The notes under the pieces: generated by a model
What the model saw: the letters and a program-made list of their open reading frames with translations, nothing else
Told to the model about the DNA's origin: nothing
Database searches by the model: none
Source of the DNA: Streptomyces flavofungini
GTDB taxonomy: Bacteria; Actinomycetota; Actinomycetes; Streptomycetales; Streptomycetaceae
Direction: 5' to 3'
Length of the DNA stretch: 64,000 bases
NCBI RefSeq assembly: GCF_014650815.1
Contig: NZ_BMVR01000018.1
Span: 1 to 64,000, forward strand
Part shown: positions 1 to 8,097 of the stretch, in pieces
Layout of the letters: every line of letters starts with the position of its first letter
Numbering within the stretch: the stretch's first letter is position 1
Program-made: the position numbers and the translations under genes

Positions 1-81
1 CTTGCGGCTGCCCCGCGTCGCCCGGTGCTTGCGGCTGCCCCGCGTCGCCCGGTGCCTGCGGCTGCCCCGCGTCGCCCAGGG
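1..81. repeat. 27-bp tandem repeat, three copies
   Basis: Copies lie at 1-27, 28-54 and 55-81. The first two are identical and the third differs at a few bases. Because 27 is a multiple of three, the repeat adds GDAGQPQAP units in frame to the C-terminal tail of the leftward phosphotransferase. More copies may lie beyond the window edge. Confidence 0.8.
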
Positions 82-745
82 TCTCCGGCCGTCCCGATCG
101 CCCCGACAGCCCAGAGAGCCCCAGCCGCCCCAACTCCCCCCACAACCGCACACCCCGTGTAACCGCCGTCAAAGCGGACCCCGCCGCGATCACCGCAAGC
201 ACCGGCACCCACCACCCCGACACCGCCGCCACGAGCACCAGCGCGCAGCGTTCCGTCTTGCCGACCGGGCCGCCGTTCAGGCGTTCCGCGCCCGCCGCCG
301 CGCCCGCGAGGGACACCCAGGAGGGGAGCGTGGCCGCGAGGGCCGCCGTCGCCACCAGCCACAGGGGGGCCAGGGTGAGGAAACCGGCGAGGACCGCCAA
401 GTCGGCGGCCCTGTCGCCGAGTTCGTTGAGGAGGGCGCCGCGGCGCGTCGTGCGGCCCGTGTCGCGGGCCAGGGCGCCGTCCAGGTTCGCGAACGCCAGC
501 CGGGCCGCGAGGAGTACCGCCACCGGCAGGGCCGCGAGGGGGGCCGGGAGCCAGGCCAGGGCCGCCGCCGCGCCCGCCGCGCAGCCCACGCCCGCCACGG
601 TCAGGGTGTCCGGTGACACCCCGCGGCGGGCCAGCGCGCCGCGGACACCGGACAGCTTCCGCGCGTACCAGGGCTTCAGCGCGTACAGGCCGGGACCGGG
701 AGATCCGGGACCGGGCGATCCCGAGGAGCCAGAGGAAGCGTTCAT
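1..745 (-). CDS. CDP-alcohol phosphatidyltransferase family protein, C-terminus cut by window edge
   Basis: An open frame reads leftward from an ATG at 745 and runs off the window at base 1. It encodes an integral membrane protein with long Ala/Leu/Val-rich stretches. The family signature is visible as ANLDGALAR followed by GALLNELGDRAAD, which matches the DG-x2-AR-x8-G framework of enzymes moving a phospho-alcohol from a CDP-activated donor. Asn stands where many members have the third Asp, a variant I recall in the YnbA-like branch. The end we can see carries a repeated GDAGQPQAP tail. The substrate cannot be inferred. It is divergent from the acetyltransferase at 823. Confidence 0.75.
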   Translation of the reverse strand, partial: MNASSGSSGSPGPGSPGPGLYALKPWYARKLSGVRGALARRGVSPDTLTVAGVGCAAGAAAALAWLPAPLAALPVAVLLAARLAFANLDGALARDTGRTTRRGALLNELGDRAADLAVLAGFLTLAPLWLVATAALAATLPSWVSLAGAAAGAERLNGGPVGKTERCALVLVAAVSGWWVPVLAVIAAGSALTAVTRGVRLWGELGRLGLSGLSGRSGRPETLGDAGQPQAPGDAGQPQAPGDAGQPQ

Positions 746-789
746 GCAGGTGACTCTGCCGCCGCGGCGGGCGCCGGATAATCGGGGTG

Positions 790-814
790 CGTACTCAAAT
801 GGGGTCTGAGTACG
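790..814 (+). promoter_or_regulatory. Inverted repeat overlapping a probable leaderless promoter
   Basis: CGTACTC (790-796) and GAGTACG (808-814) form a perfect 7-bp inverted repeat with an 11-bp spacer. The right arm overlaps a good -10 hexamer, TACGGT at 811-816. The GTG at 823 lies about seven bases downstream, the arrangement expected of a leaderless transcript. A repressor bound here would block the acetyltransferase promoter. The regulator is unknown. Confidence 0.45.
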
Positions 815-822
815 GTAGGTCC

Positions 823-1377
823 GTGATCACCCCCCATGCCGTCGGCGCCGACGCGGTGCCGCGCACCGCCCACACCGCCGACCTGCCCGCCGCCGAACTC
901 CGCGCCGCCCGCGCCCTGATGGACCTCGCCTTCGACGGGGACTTCAGCGACGAGGACTGGGCGCACGGCCTCGGCGGCATGCACGCCGTCGTCCACGACG
1001 AGGACGGCGTGCTGCTCGCCCACGGCTGTGTCGTGCAGCGACGGATCCTGCACAACGGCCGGTCCCTGCGCGTCGGTTACGTCGAGAACGTCGCCGTGCG
1101 CCCCGACCGGCAGCGCCAGGGCCTCGGCGGGCGGGTGATGAGCGCCCTGGAGCGGATCGTCGACGGCGGCTACGACCTCGGCGTGCTCTCGCCGTCCGAC
1201 GAGGGCGAGCAGCTGTACCGCGCGCACGGCTGGGTGACCTGGCCGGGGCGCGTCGGCACGCTCGGGCCCCAGGGGCCTCGGTCCATGCCGGACGAGGACC
1301 CGCCGATGCTGTGGCGCGCCGACCTCGACCCGGCCCACGAACTGCTCATCGACTGGCGGGACGGGGACGTCTTCTAG
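823..1377 (+). CDS. AAC(2')-I-like aminoglycoside 2'-N-acetyltransferase (GNAT)
   Basis: This GNAT-fold enzyme is expected to transfer acetyl from acetyl-CoA to a 2'-amino group. Blocks recalled from mycobacterial AAC(2')-I proteins are present in order: HTADL, AFDGDF, DWAHGLGGMHA, QRRIL, GYVENVAVRPD, LYRAHGW and a final DWRDGDVF. The acetyl-CoA loop is RQRQGLGG. Length (184 residues) fits the family. GTG 823 is chosen because it gives about 16 residues before HTADL, as in mycobacteria, and sits just after a -10 element. GTG 787 is an in-frame alternative adding 12 residues. Whether it confers resistance or acts on a housekeeping amine cannot be told from sequence. Confidence 0.85.
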   Translation: MITPHAVGADAVPRTAHTADLPAAELRAARALMDLAFDGDFSDEDWAHGLGGMHAVVHDEDGVLLAHGCVVQRRILHNGRSLRVGYVENVAVRPDRQRQGLGGRVMSALERIVDGGYDLGVLSPSDEGEQLYRAHGWVTWPGRVGTLGPQGPRSMPDEDPPMLWRADLDPAHELLIDWRDGDVF

Positions 1378-1425
1378 GGCCGGTCCGACGGGTCGGCGGG
1401 ACGCCGCCGTCGGGGGTGCTCCGCG

Positions 1426-2442
1426 CTACGGCTGCGCGGTCGTCGCGCGGATGATCATCTTGCCCACGTTCGCGCCCCGCAGCATCCCCAGGAACGCCGT
1501 CACGATCTGGTCGAAGCCGTCCACGATCGTCTCGTCGAGGCCGATGCGGCCGCTCTGCAGATGCGGGACCACGAAGTCGTACAACTCGTCCTGAAGATCA
1601 CGGTAGTTGCGGACGTGGAAGCCCTCCATGCGCAGGCTCTTCTCCACGATCTCGGTGAGGTTGCGGGGCGCGGACAGCGGCTGCGGGGCGTTGTACTGCG
1701 CGACGGTGCCGATGCGGACGATCCGGCCGAACTCCCGCAGGCCCTCGATCGCGGCCTCCAACTGCTCGCCGCCGACGTTGTCGACGTACAGGTCCACGCC
1801 GTCGGGCGCGGCCTTCGCGAGCAGGTCGACGGCCGGACCCGCGTGGTAGTCGAAGGCGGCGTCGTAGCCGACCTGCTCCGTCAGGTACGCCACCTTCGCG
1901 GGCGAGCCCGCGCTGCCGACGATCCGGCGCGCGCCCATGGCCCGCGCGAGCCGCCCGGTGGCCGTTCCCACACCGCCCGCCGCCGCGGAGACGAACAGGT
2001 CCTCGCCCTCCTGCAGCCGCGCGATCCGCGTCAGACCCACGTACGCGGTCAGGCCCGTGCCGCCGAGGATGCTCATGTACGCGGACAGCGGCACCCCGTC
2101 GAAGCGCGGCAGCCGACGGACCTCCTCCGGGGTCACCACCGCATGGGTGCGCCAGCCCTGCCGGTGGAAGACGATCTCGCCCTCGGCCAGCTCCGGCGTC
2201 CGGGACGCGGTCACGCGGCCGATGGTGCGGCCTTCGAGGGGGGCGTTCAGCGCGAACTCGCCGTCCATCATTTCGCGGTGGTACGGGTCGACGGACCAGT
2301 AGAGGTTCTCGACCAGGGCGGTGCCCGGCGCGGGCTCCGGCACCGCGGACTCCACGAACGCGAAGTCGTCGGGGGTGGGGAAGCCGTGCGGGCGGGCGGT
2401 CTGGTGGACGGTGCGGGCGCGGGCGCCGGAGTGCTCGTTCAT
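1426..2442 (-). CDS. NADP-dependent medium-chain oxidoreductase (PTGR / leukotriene B4 dehydrogenase type)
   Basis: A 338-residue zinc-free medium-chain dehydrogenase. The N-terminal half is the GroES-like substrate domain (SVDPYHREMM). The nucleotide-binding motif AAAGGVGTATG starts near residue 150, followed by GSAGS, where NADPH 2'-phosphate contacts are usual. The family reduces activated double bonds of enones and alkenals. It is divergently transcribed from the LysR gene at 2543, a classic regulator-target arrangement, with a palindrome between them (2490-2514). The natural substrate is unknown. Confidence 0.9.
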   Translation of the reverse strand: MNEHSGARARTVHQTARPHGFPTPDDFAFVESAVPEPAPGTALVENLYWSVDPYHREMMDGEFALNAPLEGRTIGRVTASRTPELAEGEIVFHRQGWRTHAVVTPEEVRRLPRFDGVPLSAYMSILGGTGLTAYVGLTRIARLQEGEDLFVSAAAGGVGTATGRLARAMGARRIVGSAGSPAKVAYLTEQVGYDAAFDYHAGPAVDLLAKAAPDGVDLYVDNVGGEQLEAAIEGLREFGRIVRIGTVAQYNAPQPLSAPRNLTEIVEKSLRMEGFHVRNYRDLQDELYDFVVPHLQSGRIGLDETIVDGFDQIVTAFLGMLRGANVGKMIIRATTAQP

Positions 2443-2489
2443 GGGGCCGACGGTAGGCGGGGAATGCCGGGGAGCGGCAGAGGGTTCGG

Positions 2490-2514
2490 TTCATGGAACG
2501 CGTCGAAGCATGAA
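2490..2514. promoter_or_regulatory. Candidate LysR operator between oxidoreductase and lysR
   Basis: TTCATG (2490-2495) and CATGAA (2509-2514) form a perfect inverted repeat with a 13-bp spacer. It contains T-N11-A-like symmetry typical of LysR sites and lies in the divergent region. It overlaps the ATG at 2510, which argues that lysR starts downstream at GTG 2543. Confidence 0.5.
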
Positions 2515-2542
2515 CACTCCTCATAGGACGAGGTGGGAACCG

Positions 2543-3493
2543 GTGGCCGAGCACGACCTCGCCCCGCACGAACTGCGGATCATCGTCGCCGTCGAGCAGG
2601 CCCGGAGCTTCTCCGGCGCCGCCCGCGACCTCGGCCGCACACAGTCGGCGGTCTCGCACTCGGTGCGCGGCACGGAGCGGAAGCTCGGCGCGGTGCTCTT
2701 CGAACGCGGCCGCGGGGGCGCCACGCCCACCCCGGCGGGCGAGCGCGCCGCCGCCCACGCGCGCCGCGTGCTCCGGCTCCTCGACACCCTGGCCGCCGAG
2801 GCCCGCGGCGCCGCGGGCACCGGCTCGCCCACCCTCACCGGCCCCCTCCGCATCGCCGCCTTCCGCAGCGCCGCCCTGCACCTCCTGCCGCCCGCCCTGG
2901 CGAACCTGCGCGCCCGCCACCCCGGCCTGGAGCCCGAGGTCCGCGTCGTCCGTGAGCTGGGCCGGGGCACCGCGGGCGAGGTCGCCGACGGGCGCGCCGA
3001 CCTCGGCATCGCGACCATCGGCACCAGCTCGCCGATCCCGCCGGGCCTGGTCGGCGGTGTACTCGTCGAGGAGCCCTACGCCTTCGTGCACCCGGCCGGC
3101 CACCCCGACCCGCGCTCCCTGCCGCTCGTGGACTGGGCCGAGAACTGCACCGCGTACACCCGCGACTGGTGGGCGGGCCAGGACTGGATCCCGAAGGCGA
3201 CCACGCAGACCGAGGACGACGGGGCGGTCCTCGCGATGGTGAGCGCCGGGCACGCCATGGCGATCATGCCCGCGCTGTCCCTGACCGGAGCGCCGCCGAC
3301 GGTGGCGGTCGTCGATCTGGGGGCGGCTCGCCCGACGCGCTCCGTGGGCTATGTCACTACCCCTGAGCAGGCCGGATCGCTGGCCGTGCGGGCCCTGATC
3401 CGGGAGCTGCGGGCCCTGCGGGGGCGGCTGGAAGAGGAGGCGGAGTCGGCCGACCCGGTGGGAGCCGTCTCAGATAGTAGGAAGTCCGAGTAA
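2543..3493 (+). CDS. LysR-family transcriptional regulator
   Basis: The N-terminal winged helix-turn-helix includes ELRIIVAVEQARSFSGAARD and SQSAVSH-like residues (TQSAVSHSVRGTE), followed by the linker helix and an effector domain of periplasmic-binding-protein type (GPLRIAAFRSAA onward). GTG 2543 is preferred because an AGGTGGG ribosome site lies about six bases upstream and only seven residues precede the HTH. ATG 2510 is an alternative. The protein has about 316 residues, normal for the family. It probably controls the divergent oxidoreductase. The inducer is unknown. Confidence 0.9.
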   Translation: MAEHDLAPHELRIIVAVEQARSFSGAARDLGRTQSAVSHSVRGTERKLGAVLFERGRGGATPTPAGERAAAHARRVLRLLDTLAAEARGAAGTGSPTLTGPLRIAAFRSAALHLLPPALANLRARHPGLEPEVRVVRELGRGTAGEVADGRADLGIATIGTSSPIPPGLVGGVLVEEPYAFVHPAGHPDPRSLPLVDWAENCTAYTRDWWAGQDWIPKATTQTEDDGAVLAMVSAGHAMAIMPALSLTGAPPTVAVVDLGAARPTRSVGYVTTPEQAGSLAVRALIRELRALRGRLEEEAESADPVGAVSDSRKSE

Positions 3494-3709
3494 CTGTAGA
3501 GACAAGTGGGCGAAGCTGTCCTAGCTTTGTAGGAGCCGAACGTCTCGCTCGATCAAGCGATTGGCGGCTGCGAGCCGGGCCCCGCGCAGGCGAACCCTGC
3601 GGCCCACGCTCCCCGCCTCTTCCGGCGTCTCGTAACCCCCCTTTCTCCGCGTACGACAGTGCGTACGCGGATCCGCACTCCCGGATGCGATCTAAGGAGT
3701 CGATTTCCC

Positions 3710-3838
3710 ATGGCCGAGACGACCGCCCGCCGAGTCCGCCACGCCGTCCGCCCCAGCGAGTCCGAGCGCAAGAACGCCGCCGCCGCCCTCCAGCGGGCCC
3801 TCGACCGCAGGGACAACGGCGGCGAGACGGGGCACTGA
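3710..3838 (+). CDS. Small basic protein of 42 residues, function unknown
   Basis: A short frame from ATG 3710 to TGA 3836-3838 has a strong ribosome site (AAGGAG near 3694) at suitable spacing and Streptomyces codon usage. The product is highly charged, rich in Arg, Ala and Glu, and helical in character (KNAAAALQRALDRRD), with no membrane segment. I do not recognise the family. It stands alone, with 216 bp upstream in which I see no other gene. Confidence 0.6.
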   Translation: MAETTARRVRHAVRPSESERKNAAAALQRALDRRDNGGETGH

Positions 3839-3876
3839 GCCCCGCCCGCCTGCCCGCTCCCTGTTGCTGCCGCGCG

Positions 3877-5499
3877 CTACTTCCCGCGCCTGATCTCGAA
3901 GTGGTCGACGCGCTCGCCGCTCTCCGCGAGCGCCGAGACCGTGAGCTTCGGGCTCGCCCCGGCCGTCACCTCCACCGCGAGGAACGAGAAGCCGGTGTAG
4001 CGCACCCGTGACCACTGCACCGTGTCCGGGTCGGGCAGGCGCAGCCTGGTCCAGTGGAAGGTGAGGATCGTGCCCTCGTCCTTCTCGTGGCCCTCGTAGC
4101 TGTCCGCGACCCCGACCGGGAAGCTGTACAGGTCCTTGCCGGCGCCGCCCGCGGTGACGTACACGATGCCGTCGCGCGTCGGATCGGTCGACGCGCCGAC
4201 CGGCACCGGCTTGCCGACCTCGCCGCCCTTGATGGCGTCGGTCCGCTCGTAGACGTGGTTGTGGCCGTTGATCACCAGGTCCACCTGGTGCTTGGTGAAC
4301 AGCGGCAGCCACGCGTCGCGCACCCCGCCGTCGGAGCCGTGCGTCGCCGTGGAGTACGCGCAGTGGTGGAAGAACACGACGACGAAGTCGATGTCCTCGT
4401 CGGCGCGCAACTGCCCGAGGCGCTTGTCCAGCCAGGCGGTCTGCTTGCCGTCCGTGTAGCCCTTGTTGGCGGGTATCTCGTACGAGACGTCGTTCGCGTC
4501 CAGGGCGACGACGCCGACGTTGCCGTAGCGGAACGAGTAGACGCCCGGCGCGCCCCGGGGGTCGAAGCCGTTCTCGGGCAGCGACCAGCGGGCCGACTGG
4601 CCGCCGTAGCCGTTCGGCGAGTACCACGCCTCCATGTCGTGGTTGCCCGTCGTCACCATCCACGGCACGGACTTCGCCACCGACTCGGTCTGCGCGAGGA
4701 ACTGGTCCCACACGCGGGCGTCGTACCTGTCGCCCTCCTTGCCGTGGCCCGTGGTGTCGGCGTAGCAGATGTCGCCCGCGTGCAGATGGAACGACGGGTT
4801 CTGGCCCAGGATCAACTGGTCGTTGGCCAGCGCCTCGTAGCTCACGCCCTGGTCGCCGAAGGCCGTGAAGACGAACTTCTCCGGCCGCGCCGGGGCCGTG
4901 CGGAACGAGCCGAGGGTGGCCATCCGCTCCGGCGACGCCGGGTCGAAGCCGTCGTGGCCGACGCCGTAGTAGTACGTGGTGCCGGGCCGCAGGCCGTCGA
5001 GCGCCACGTGCAGGTAGTACTGCTCGACCTTCGGGAGCTTCTTCGACAGGGACGGCGTGTGCAGGTCGCGCACCTCCGCCTCGATCTTCCGGCTCAGCTC
5101 CCAGGGCTTCAGGCCCACCCGCACATAAGGGGACCTGACGGCGAACGGCACCTGCCAGGAGATGCGCATCTGCGTCTTCGGGTCGGCGCCGAACGCGAGA
5201 TGGCGGCCGAAGGGGGCGACGAGCCTGCCGTCCACCTCGACCGGACCGCGCGCGGCCGCGAGCGGGGCCGACGCCGAGGGGCGCTCGGCGTGCGCGCTGC
5301 CCGAGCTCCCGGCGAGCAGGCCGATCCCGCCCGCGACGCCCGCCGTGGCGAACGAACTCGCCAGCACCTTGCGCCGGGCGAGCTTGCCGCGGAGGTACTC
5401 GTGCTGCTCCGGCATGCTCATCCGCTGGGCGAGCTGCTCGGGGATGCCGACGTTCGGAGTGGGAGGTCCGGAGGGTGTCCCCCGGGAAGGAGCGGTCAT
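3877..5499 (-). CDS. Secreted purple acid phosphatase-type metallophosphoesterase
   Basis: A 540-residue protein with a twin-arginine signal (RRKVL at 42-46, hydrophobic stretch, AHA cleavage region near 71), then a fibronectin-like N-terminal domain (about 85-205) and a metallophosphoesterase domain. All five purple acid phosphatase metal motifs are present: GDQG (216), GDICY (242-246), GNHD (285-288), FFHH (376-379) and GHNH (412-415). It should hydrolyse phosphate monoesters outside the cell after folded export by Tat. The start at 5499 gives a long pre-signal region; a start at the internal Met near residue 27 is possible. It is divergent from leuB. Confidence 0.88.
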   Translation of the reverse strand: MTAPSRGTPSGPPTPNVGIPEQLAQRMSMPEQHEYLRGKLARRKVLASSFATAGVAGGIGLLAGSSGSAHAERPSASAPLAAARGPVEVDGRLVAPFGRHLAFGADPKTQMRISWQVPFAVRSPYVRVGLKPWELSRKIEAEVRDLHTPSLSKKLPKVEQYYLHVALDGLRPGTTYYYGVGHDGFDPASPERMATLGSFRTAPARPEKFVFTAFGDQGVSYEALANDQLILGQNPSFHLHAGDICYADTTGHGKEGDRYDARVWDQFLAQTESVAKSVPWMVTTGNHDMEAWYSPNGYGGQSARWSLPENGFDPRGAPGVYSFRYGNVGVVALDANDVSYEIPANKGYTDGKQTAWLDKRLGQLRADEDIDFVVVFFHHCAYSTATHGSDGGVRDAWLPLFTKHQVDLVINGHNHVYERTDAIKGGEVGKPVPVGASTDPTRDGIVYVTAGGAGKDLYSFPVGVADSYEGHEKDEGTILTFHWTRLRLPDPDTVQWSRVRYTGFSFLAVEVTAGASPKLTVSALAESGERVDHFEIRRGK

Positions 5500-5594
5500 G
5501 ACTAGGGAACTTCCCAGTAACTTCCAACTCGGGCCAGACCGCGGGGTGAAGAGAGGGTGGCCATGTGATGGCTGCCGCGTGGAGTGACCGGCGT

Positions 5595-5611
5595 TGTCCG
5601 TATGGCGGACA
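5595..5611. promoter_or_regulatory. Inverted repeat upstream of leuB
   Basis: TGTCCG (5595-5600) and CGGACA (5606-5611) form a perfect 6-5-6 inverted repeat 40 bp before the leuB start, between the divergent phosphatase and leuB. Its position suits an operator. The sequence does not resemble the palindrome found before leuC, so a different factor would be needed. Confidence 0.3.
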
Positions 5612-5650
5612 GGCGATGTCATTGGCTGGGACGAGGAGTACGGTGCCGTC

Positions 5651-6691
5651 ATGTCTCGCAGCATCAATCTCGCAGTGATCCCCGGAGATGGGATCGGCCA
5701 GGAAGTCGTGGCCCAGGGGCTCAAGGTCCTCAACGCCGTCCTCCCGCAGGATGTGAAGCTGGAGACCAAGGAGTACGACTTCGGGGCCCGCCGCTATCAC
5801 GCCTCCGGTGAGACCCTCACCGACGCCGACCTCGCGGACCTGAAGAAGCACGAAGCGATCCTGCTCGGCGCCATCGGCGACCCCTCGGTCCCCTCCGGCG
5901 TCCTGGAGCGCGGCTTCCTGCTCAAGCTCCGCTTCGCCTTCGACCACCACGTCAACCTGCGCCCCTCGCGGCTGCTGCCCGGCGTCGCCACGCCGCTCGC
6001 GGGCCAGCCCGAGATCGACTTCGTGGTCGTGCGCGAGGGCACCGAGGGCCCCTACACCGGCAACGGCGGCACGATCCGCAAGGGCACCCCGCACGAGGTC
6101 GCCACCGAGGTCTCCGTGAACACGGCCTTCGGCGTCGAGCGCGTCGTCCGGGACGCCTTCGCCCGCGCCCAGGCCCGCCCGCGCAAGAAGCTGACCCTCG
6201 TCCACAAGAACAACGTGCTGGCCTTCGCGGGTCACCTGTGGACGAACGTCTTCAACCAGGTGGCCACGGAGTTCCCCGACGTCACCACCGACTACATCCA
6301 CGTCGACGCGGCCACGATCTACCTGGTCACCGACCCGGCCCGGTTCGACGTGATCGTCACCGACAACCTCTTCGGCGACATCATCACCGACCTCGCCGCG
6401 GCCGTCTCCGGCGGCATCGGCGTCGCCGCCTCCGGCAACATCAACCCGAGCCGCGAGTTCCCCTCGATGTTCGAGCCCGTGCACGGCTCCGCGCCCGACA
6501 TCGCGGGCCAGGGCAAGGCCGACCCGACCGCCACCGTGCTGTCCGTCGCCCTCCTCCTGCGCCACCTCGGGTACGACGACGAGGCGACCCGGGTCGAGGC
6601 AGCCGTCTCCGCCGACCTCGGCGAGCGCGGTGACACCACTCGTACCACCGACGAGATCGGCGACGCGCTCGCCGTACGCGTAGCGGGCTGA
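5651..6691 (+). CDS. leuB: 3-isopropylmalate dehydrogenase
   Basis: This enzyme oxidatively decarboxylates 3-isopropylmalate to 2-oxoisocaproate, the third step of leucine synthesis, with NAD and a divalent metal. The frame opens with a typical beta-decarboxylating dehydrogenase start (INLAVIPGDGIGQEV). The substrate and metal region is DNLFGDIITDLAAAVSGGIG, and HGSAPDIAGQGKADPTA near the C-terminus is the NAD-binding segment. Its 346 residues match the family. ATG 5651 is chosen over upstream starts because GAGGAG lies about 15 bases before it and homology begins there. A strong terminator follows at 6719. Confidence 0.97.
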   Translation: MSRSINLAVIPGDGIGQEVVAQGLKVLNAVLPQDVKLETKEYDFGARRYHASGETLTDADLADLKKHEAILLGAIGDPSVPSGVLERGFLLKLRFAFDHHVNLRPSRLLPGVATPLAGQPEIDFVVVREGTEGPYTGNGGTIRKGTPHEVATEVSVNTAFGVERVVRDAFARAQARPRKKLTLVHKNNVLAFAGHLWTNVFNQVATEFPDVTTDYIHVDAATIYLVTDPARFDVIVTDNLFGDIITDLAAAVSGGIGVAASGNINPSREFPSMFEPVHGSAPDIAGQGKADPTATVLSVALLLRHLGYDDEATRVEAAVSADLGERGDTTRTTDEIGDALAVRVAG

Positions 6692-6718
6692 TCCGCCGGC
6701 TACCAGCTCCGTCACAGC

Positions 6719-6751
6719 AAGCCGCCGGGTCGCACCAGCACCCGGCGGCTT
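6719..6751 (+). terminator. Rho-independent-type terminator after leuB
   Basis: AAGCCGCCGGGT and its exact complement ACCCGGCGGCTT form a 12-bp stem with a 9-base loop, followed by CTCGTTTG. It ends the leuB transcript 28 bp after the stop. Confidence 0.85.
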
Positions 6752-6941
6752 CTCGTTTGCGGCCGCCGGGTGTCACCATCGAACCCAAGGCCGCCTCGGC
6801 CGCCGTTTCGTCCAGGTCGTCCCGCGAGCGATAATCGAACGTGGGCCGCGAAACGGCGTGTGCCCAGACGCCGCGAGGAACGCGCGCGTACGGGCCTGAG
6901 CGCGGTCCGTCACACACAAAACCGGTGAAGGACACGCAACC

Positions 6942-8030
6942 ATGACGACGCCCACGATCGAGCTCAAGCCCTCCTCGACCCCGGTCTCCGCCGCGGAGCG
7001 CGAGGCGGTCCTGGCCAGCCCCGGGTTCGGCCGCCACTTCACCGACCACATGGTGACCATCCGCTGGACGGAAGGCCGCGGCTGGCACGACGGCCAGCTC
7101 GTGCCCTACGGCCCGCTGTCCCTCGACCCGGCGACCACCGTCCTGCACTACGCCCAGGAGATCTTCGAGGGCCTCAAGGCCTACCGGCAGCCCGACGGCT
7201 CCGTCGCCATGTTCCGGCCCGAGGCCAACGCCCGCCGCTTCCAGGCCTCCGCCCGGCGCATCGCCATGCCCGAGCTGCCCGTCGAGACCTTCATCGAAGC
7301 CTGCGACGCGCTCGTCCGCCAGGACATCGACTGGGTGCCCGCCCACGGCGGCGAGGAGTCCCTCTACCTGCGGCCCTTCATGATCGCCACGGAGGTCGGG
7401 CTCGGTGTGAAGCCCGCCAACGAATACCTCTTCGCCGTCATCGCCTCGCCCGCCGGCGCCTACTTCCCCGGCGGCGTCAAGCCCGTCTCCATCTGGCTCT
7501 CCGAAGACCGCGTGCGCGCCGTCCCCGGCGGCATGGGCGACGCCAAGACCGGTGGCAACTACGCCGCGTCGCTGCTCGCGCAGGCCGAGGCCGCCGAGAA
7601 GGGGTGCGACCAGGTCGCCTACCTCGACGCCGTCGAGCACAAGTGGGTCGAGGAACTGGGCGGCATGAACCTGTACTTCGTGTACGGCGACAAGATCGTC
7701 ACCCCGGAGCTGACCGGGTCGCTCCTCGCCGGGATCACCCGTGACTCGCTGCTCTCCGTCGCCCGGGACCTCGGCTACACCTCCGAGGAGGGGCGCGTGT
7801 CCATCGACCAGTGGCAGGCCGACACCGCGAACGGGACCCTCACGGAGGTCTTCGCCTGCGGCACCGCCGCCGTCATCACCCCCGTGGGGACGGTCAAGTC
7901 CGCTCGGGGGGAGTGGGTGCAGAGCGGTGGCGCGCCGGGTGCGGTGACCATGAAGCTGCGGGACGCGTTGCTGGACGTTCAGCGGGGCGTGGCGGCCGAT
8001 CCGCACGGGTGGATGCACCGGCTCGGCTGA
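6942..8030 (+). CDS. ilvE: Branched-chain amino-acid aminotransferase
   Basis: A 362-residue fold-type IV PLP enzyme that makes leucine, isoleucine and valine from their 2-oxo acids with glutamate as donor. EIFEGLKAYR (about 73-82) is typical of class IV aminotransferases. The Schiff-base lysine is Lys202 in GDAKTGGNYA. EELGGMNLYFV and the C-terminal TEVFACGTAAVI segment contact PLP phosphate and substrate. GAAGGA lies 10 bases before ATG 6942. A GATAAT element at 6830-6835 could be the -10 of its own promoter. It forms a branched-chain amino-acid pair with leuB but is separated from it by a terminator. Confidence 0.96.
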   Translation: MTTPTIELKPSSTPVSAAEREAVLASPGFGRHFTDHMVTIRWTEGRGWHDGQLVPYGPLSLDPATTVLHYAQEIFEGLKAYRQPDGSVAMFRPEANARRFQASARRIAMPELPVETFIEACDALVRQDIDWVPAHGGEESLYLRPFMIATEVGLGVKPANEYLFAVIASPAGAYFPGGVKPVSIWLSEDRVRAVPGGMGDAKTGGNYAASLLAQAEAAEKGCDQVAYLDAVEHKWVEELGGMNLYFVYGDKIVTPELTGSLLAGITRDSLLSVARDLGYTSEEGRVSIDQWQADTANGTLTEVFACGTAAVITPVGTVKSARGEWVQSGGAPGAVTMKLRDALLDVQRGVAADPHGWMHRLG

Positions 8031-8051
8031 GCCCTTCCCCGATCGTCCGGC

Positions 8052-8097
8052 CACGGAGGCCGGGTCCGGCAGTCACCTGCCGGACCCGGCCTCCGTG
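8052..8097. terminator. Bidirectional terminator between ilvE and tetR
   Basis: A perfect 20-bp inverted repeat (8052-8071 and 8078-8097) with a six-base loop lies between two convergent genes. The stop codon of the leftward tetR (8073-8075) is in the loop, so the right arm also encodes the last residues of that protein. Confidence 0.9.
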
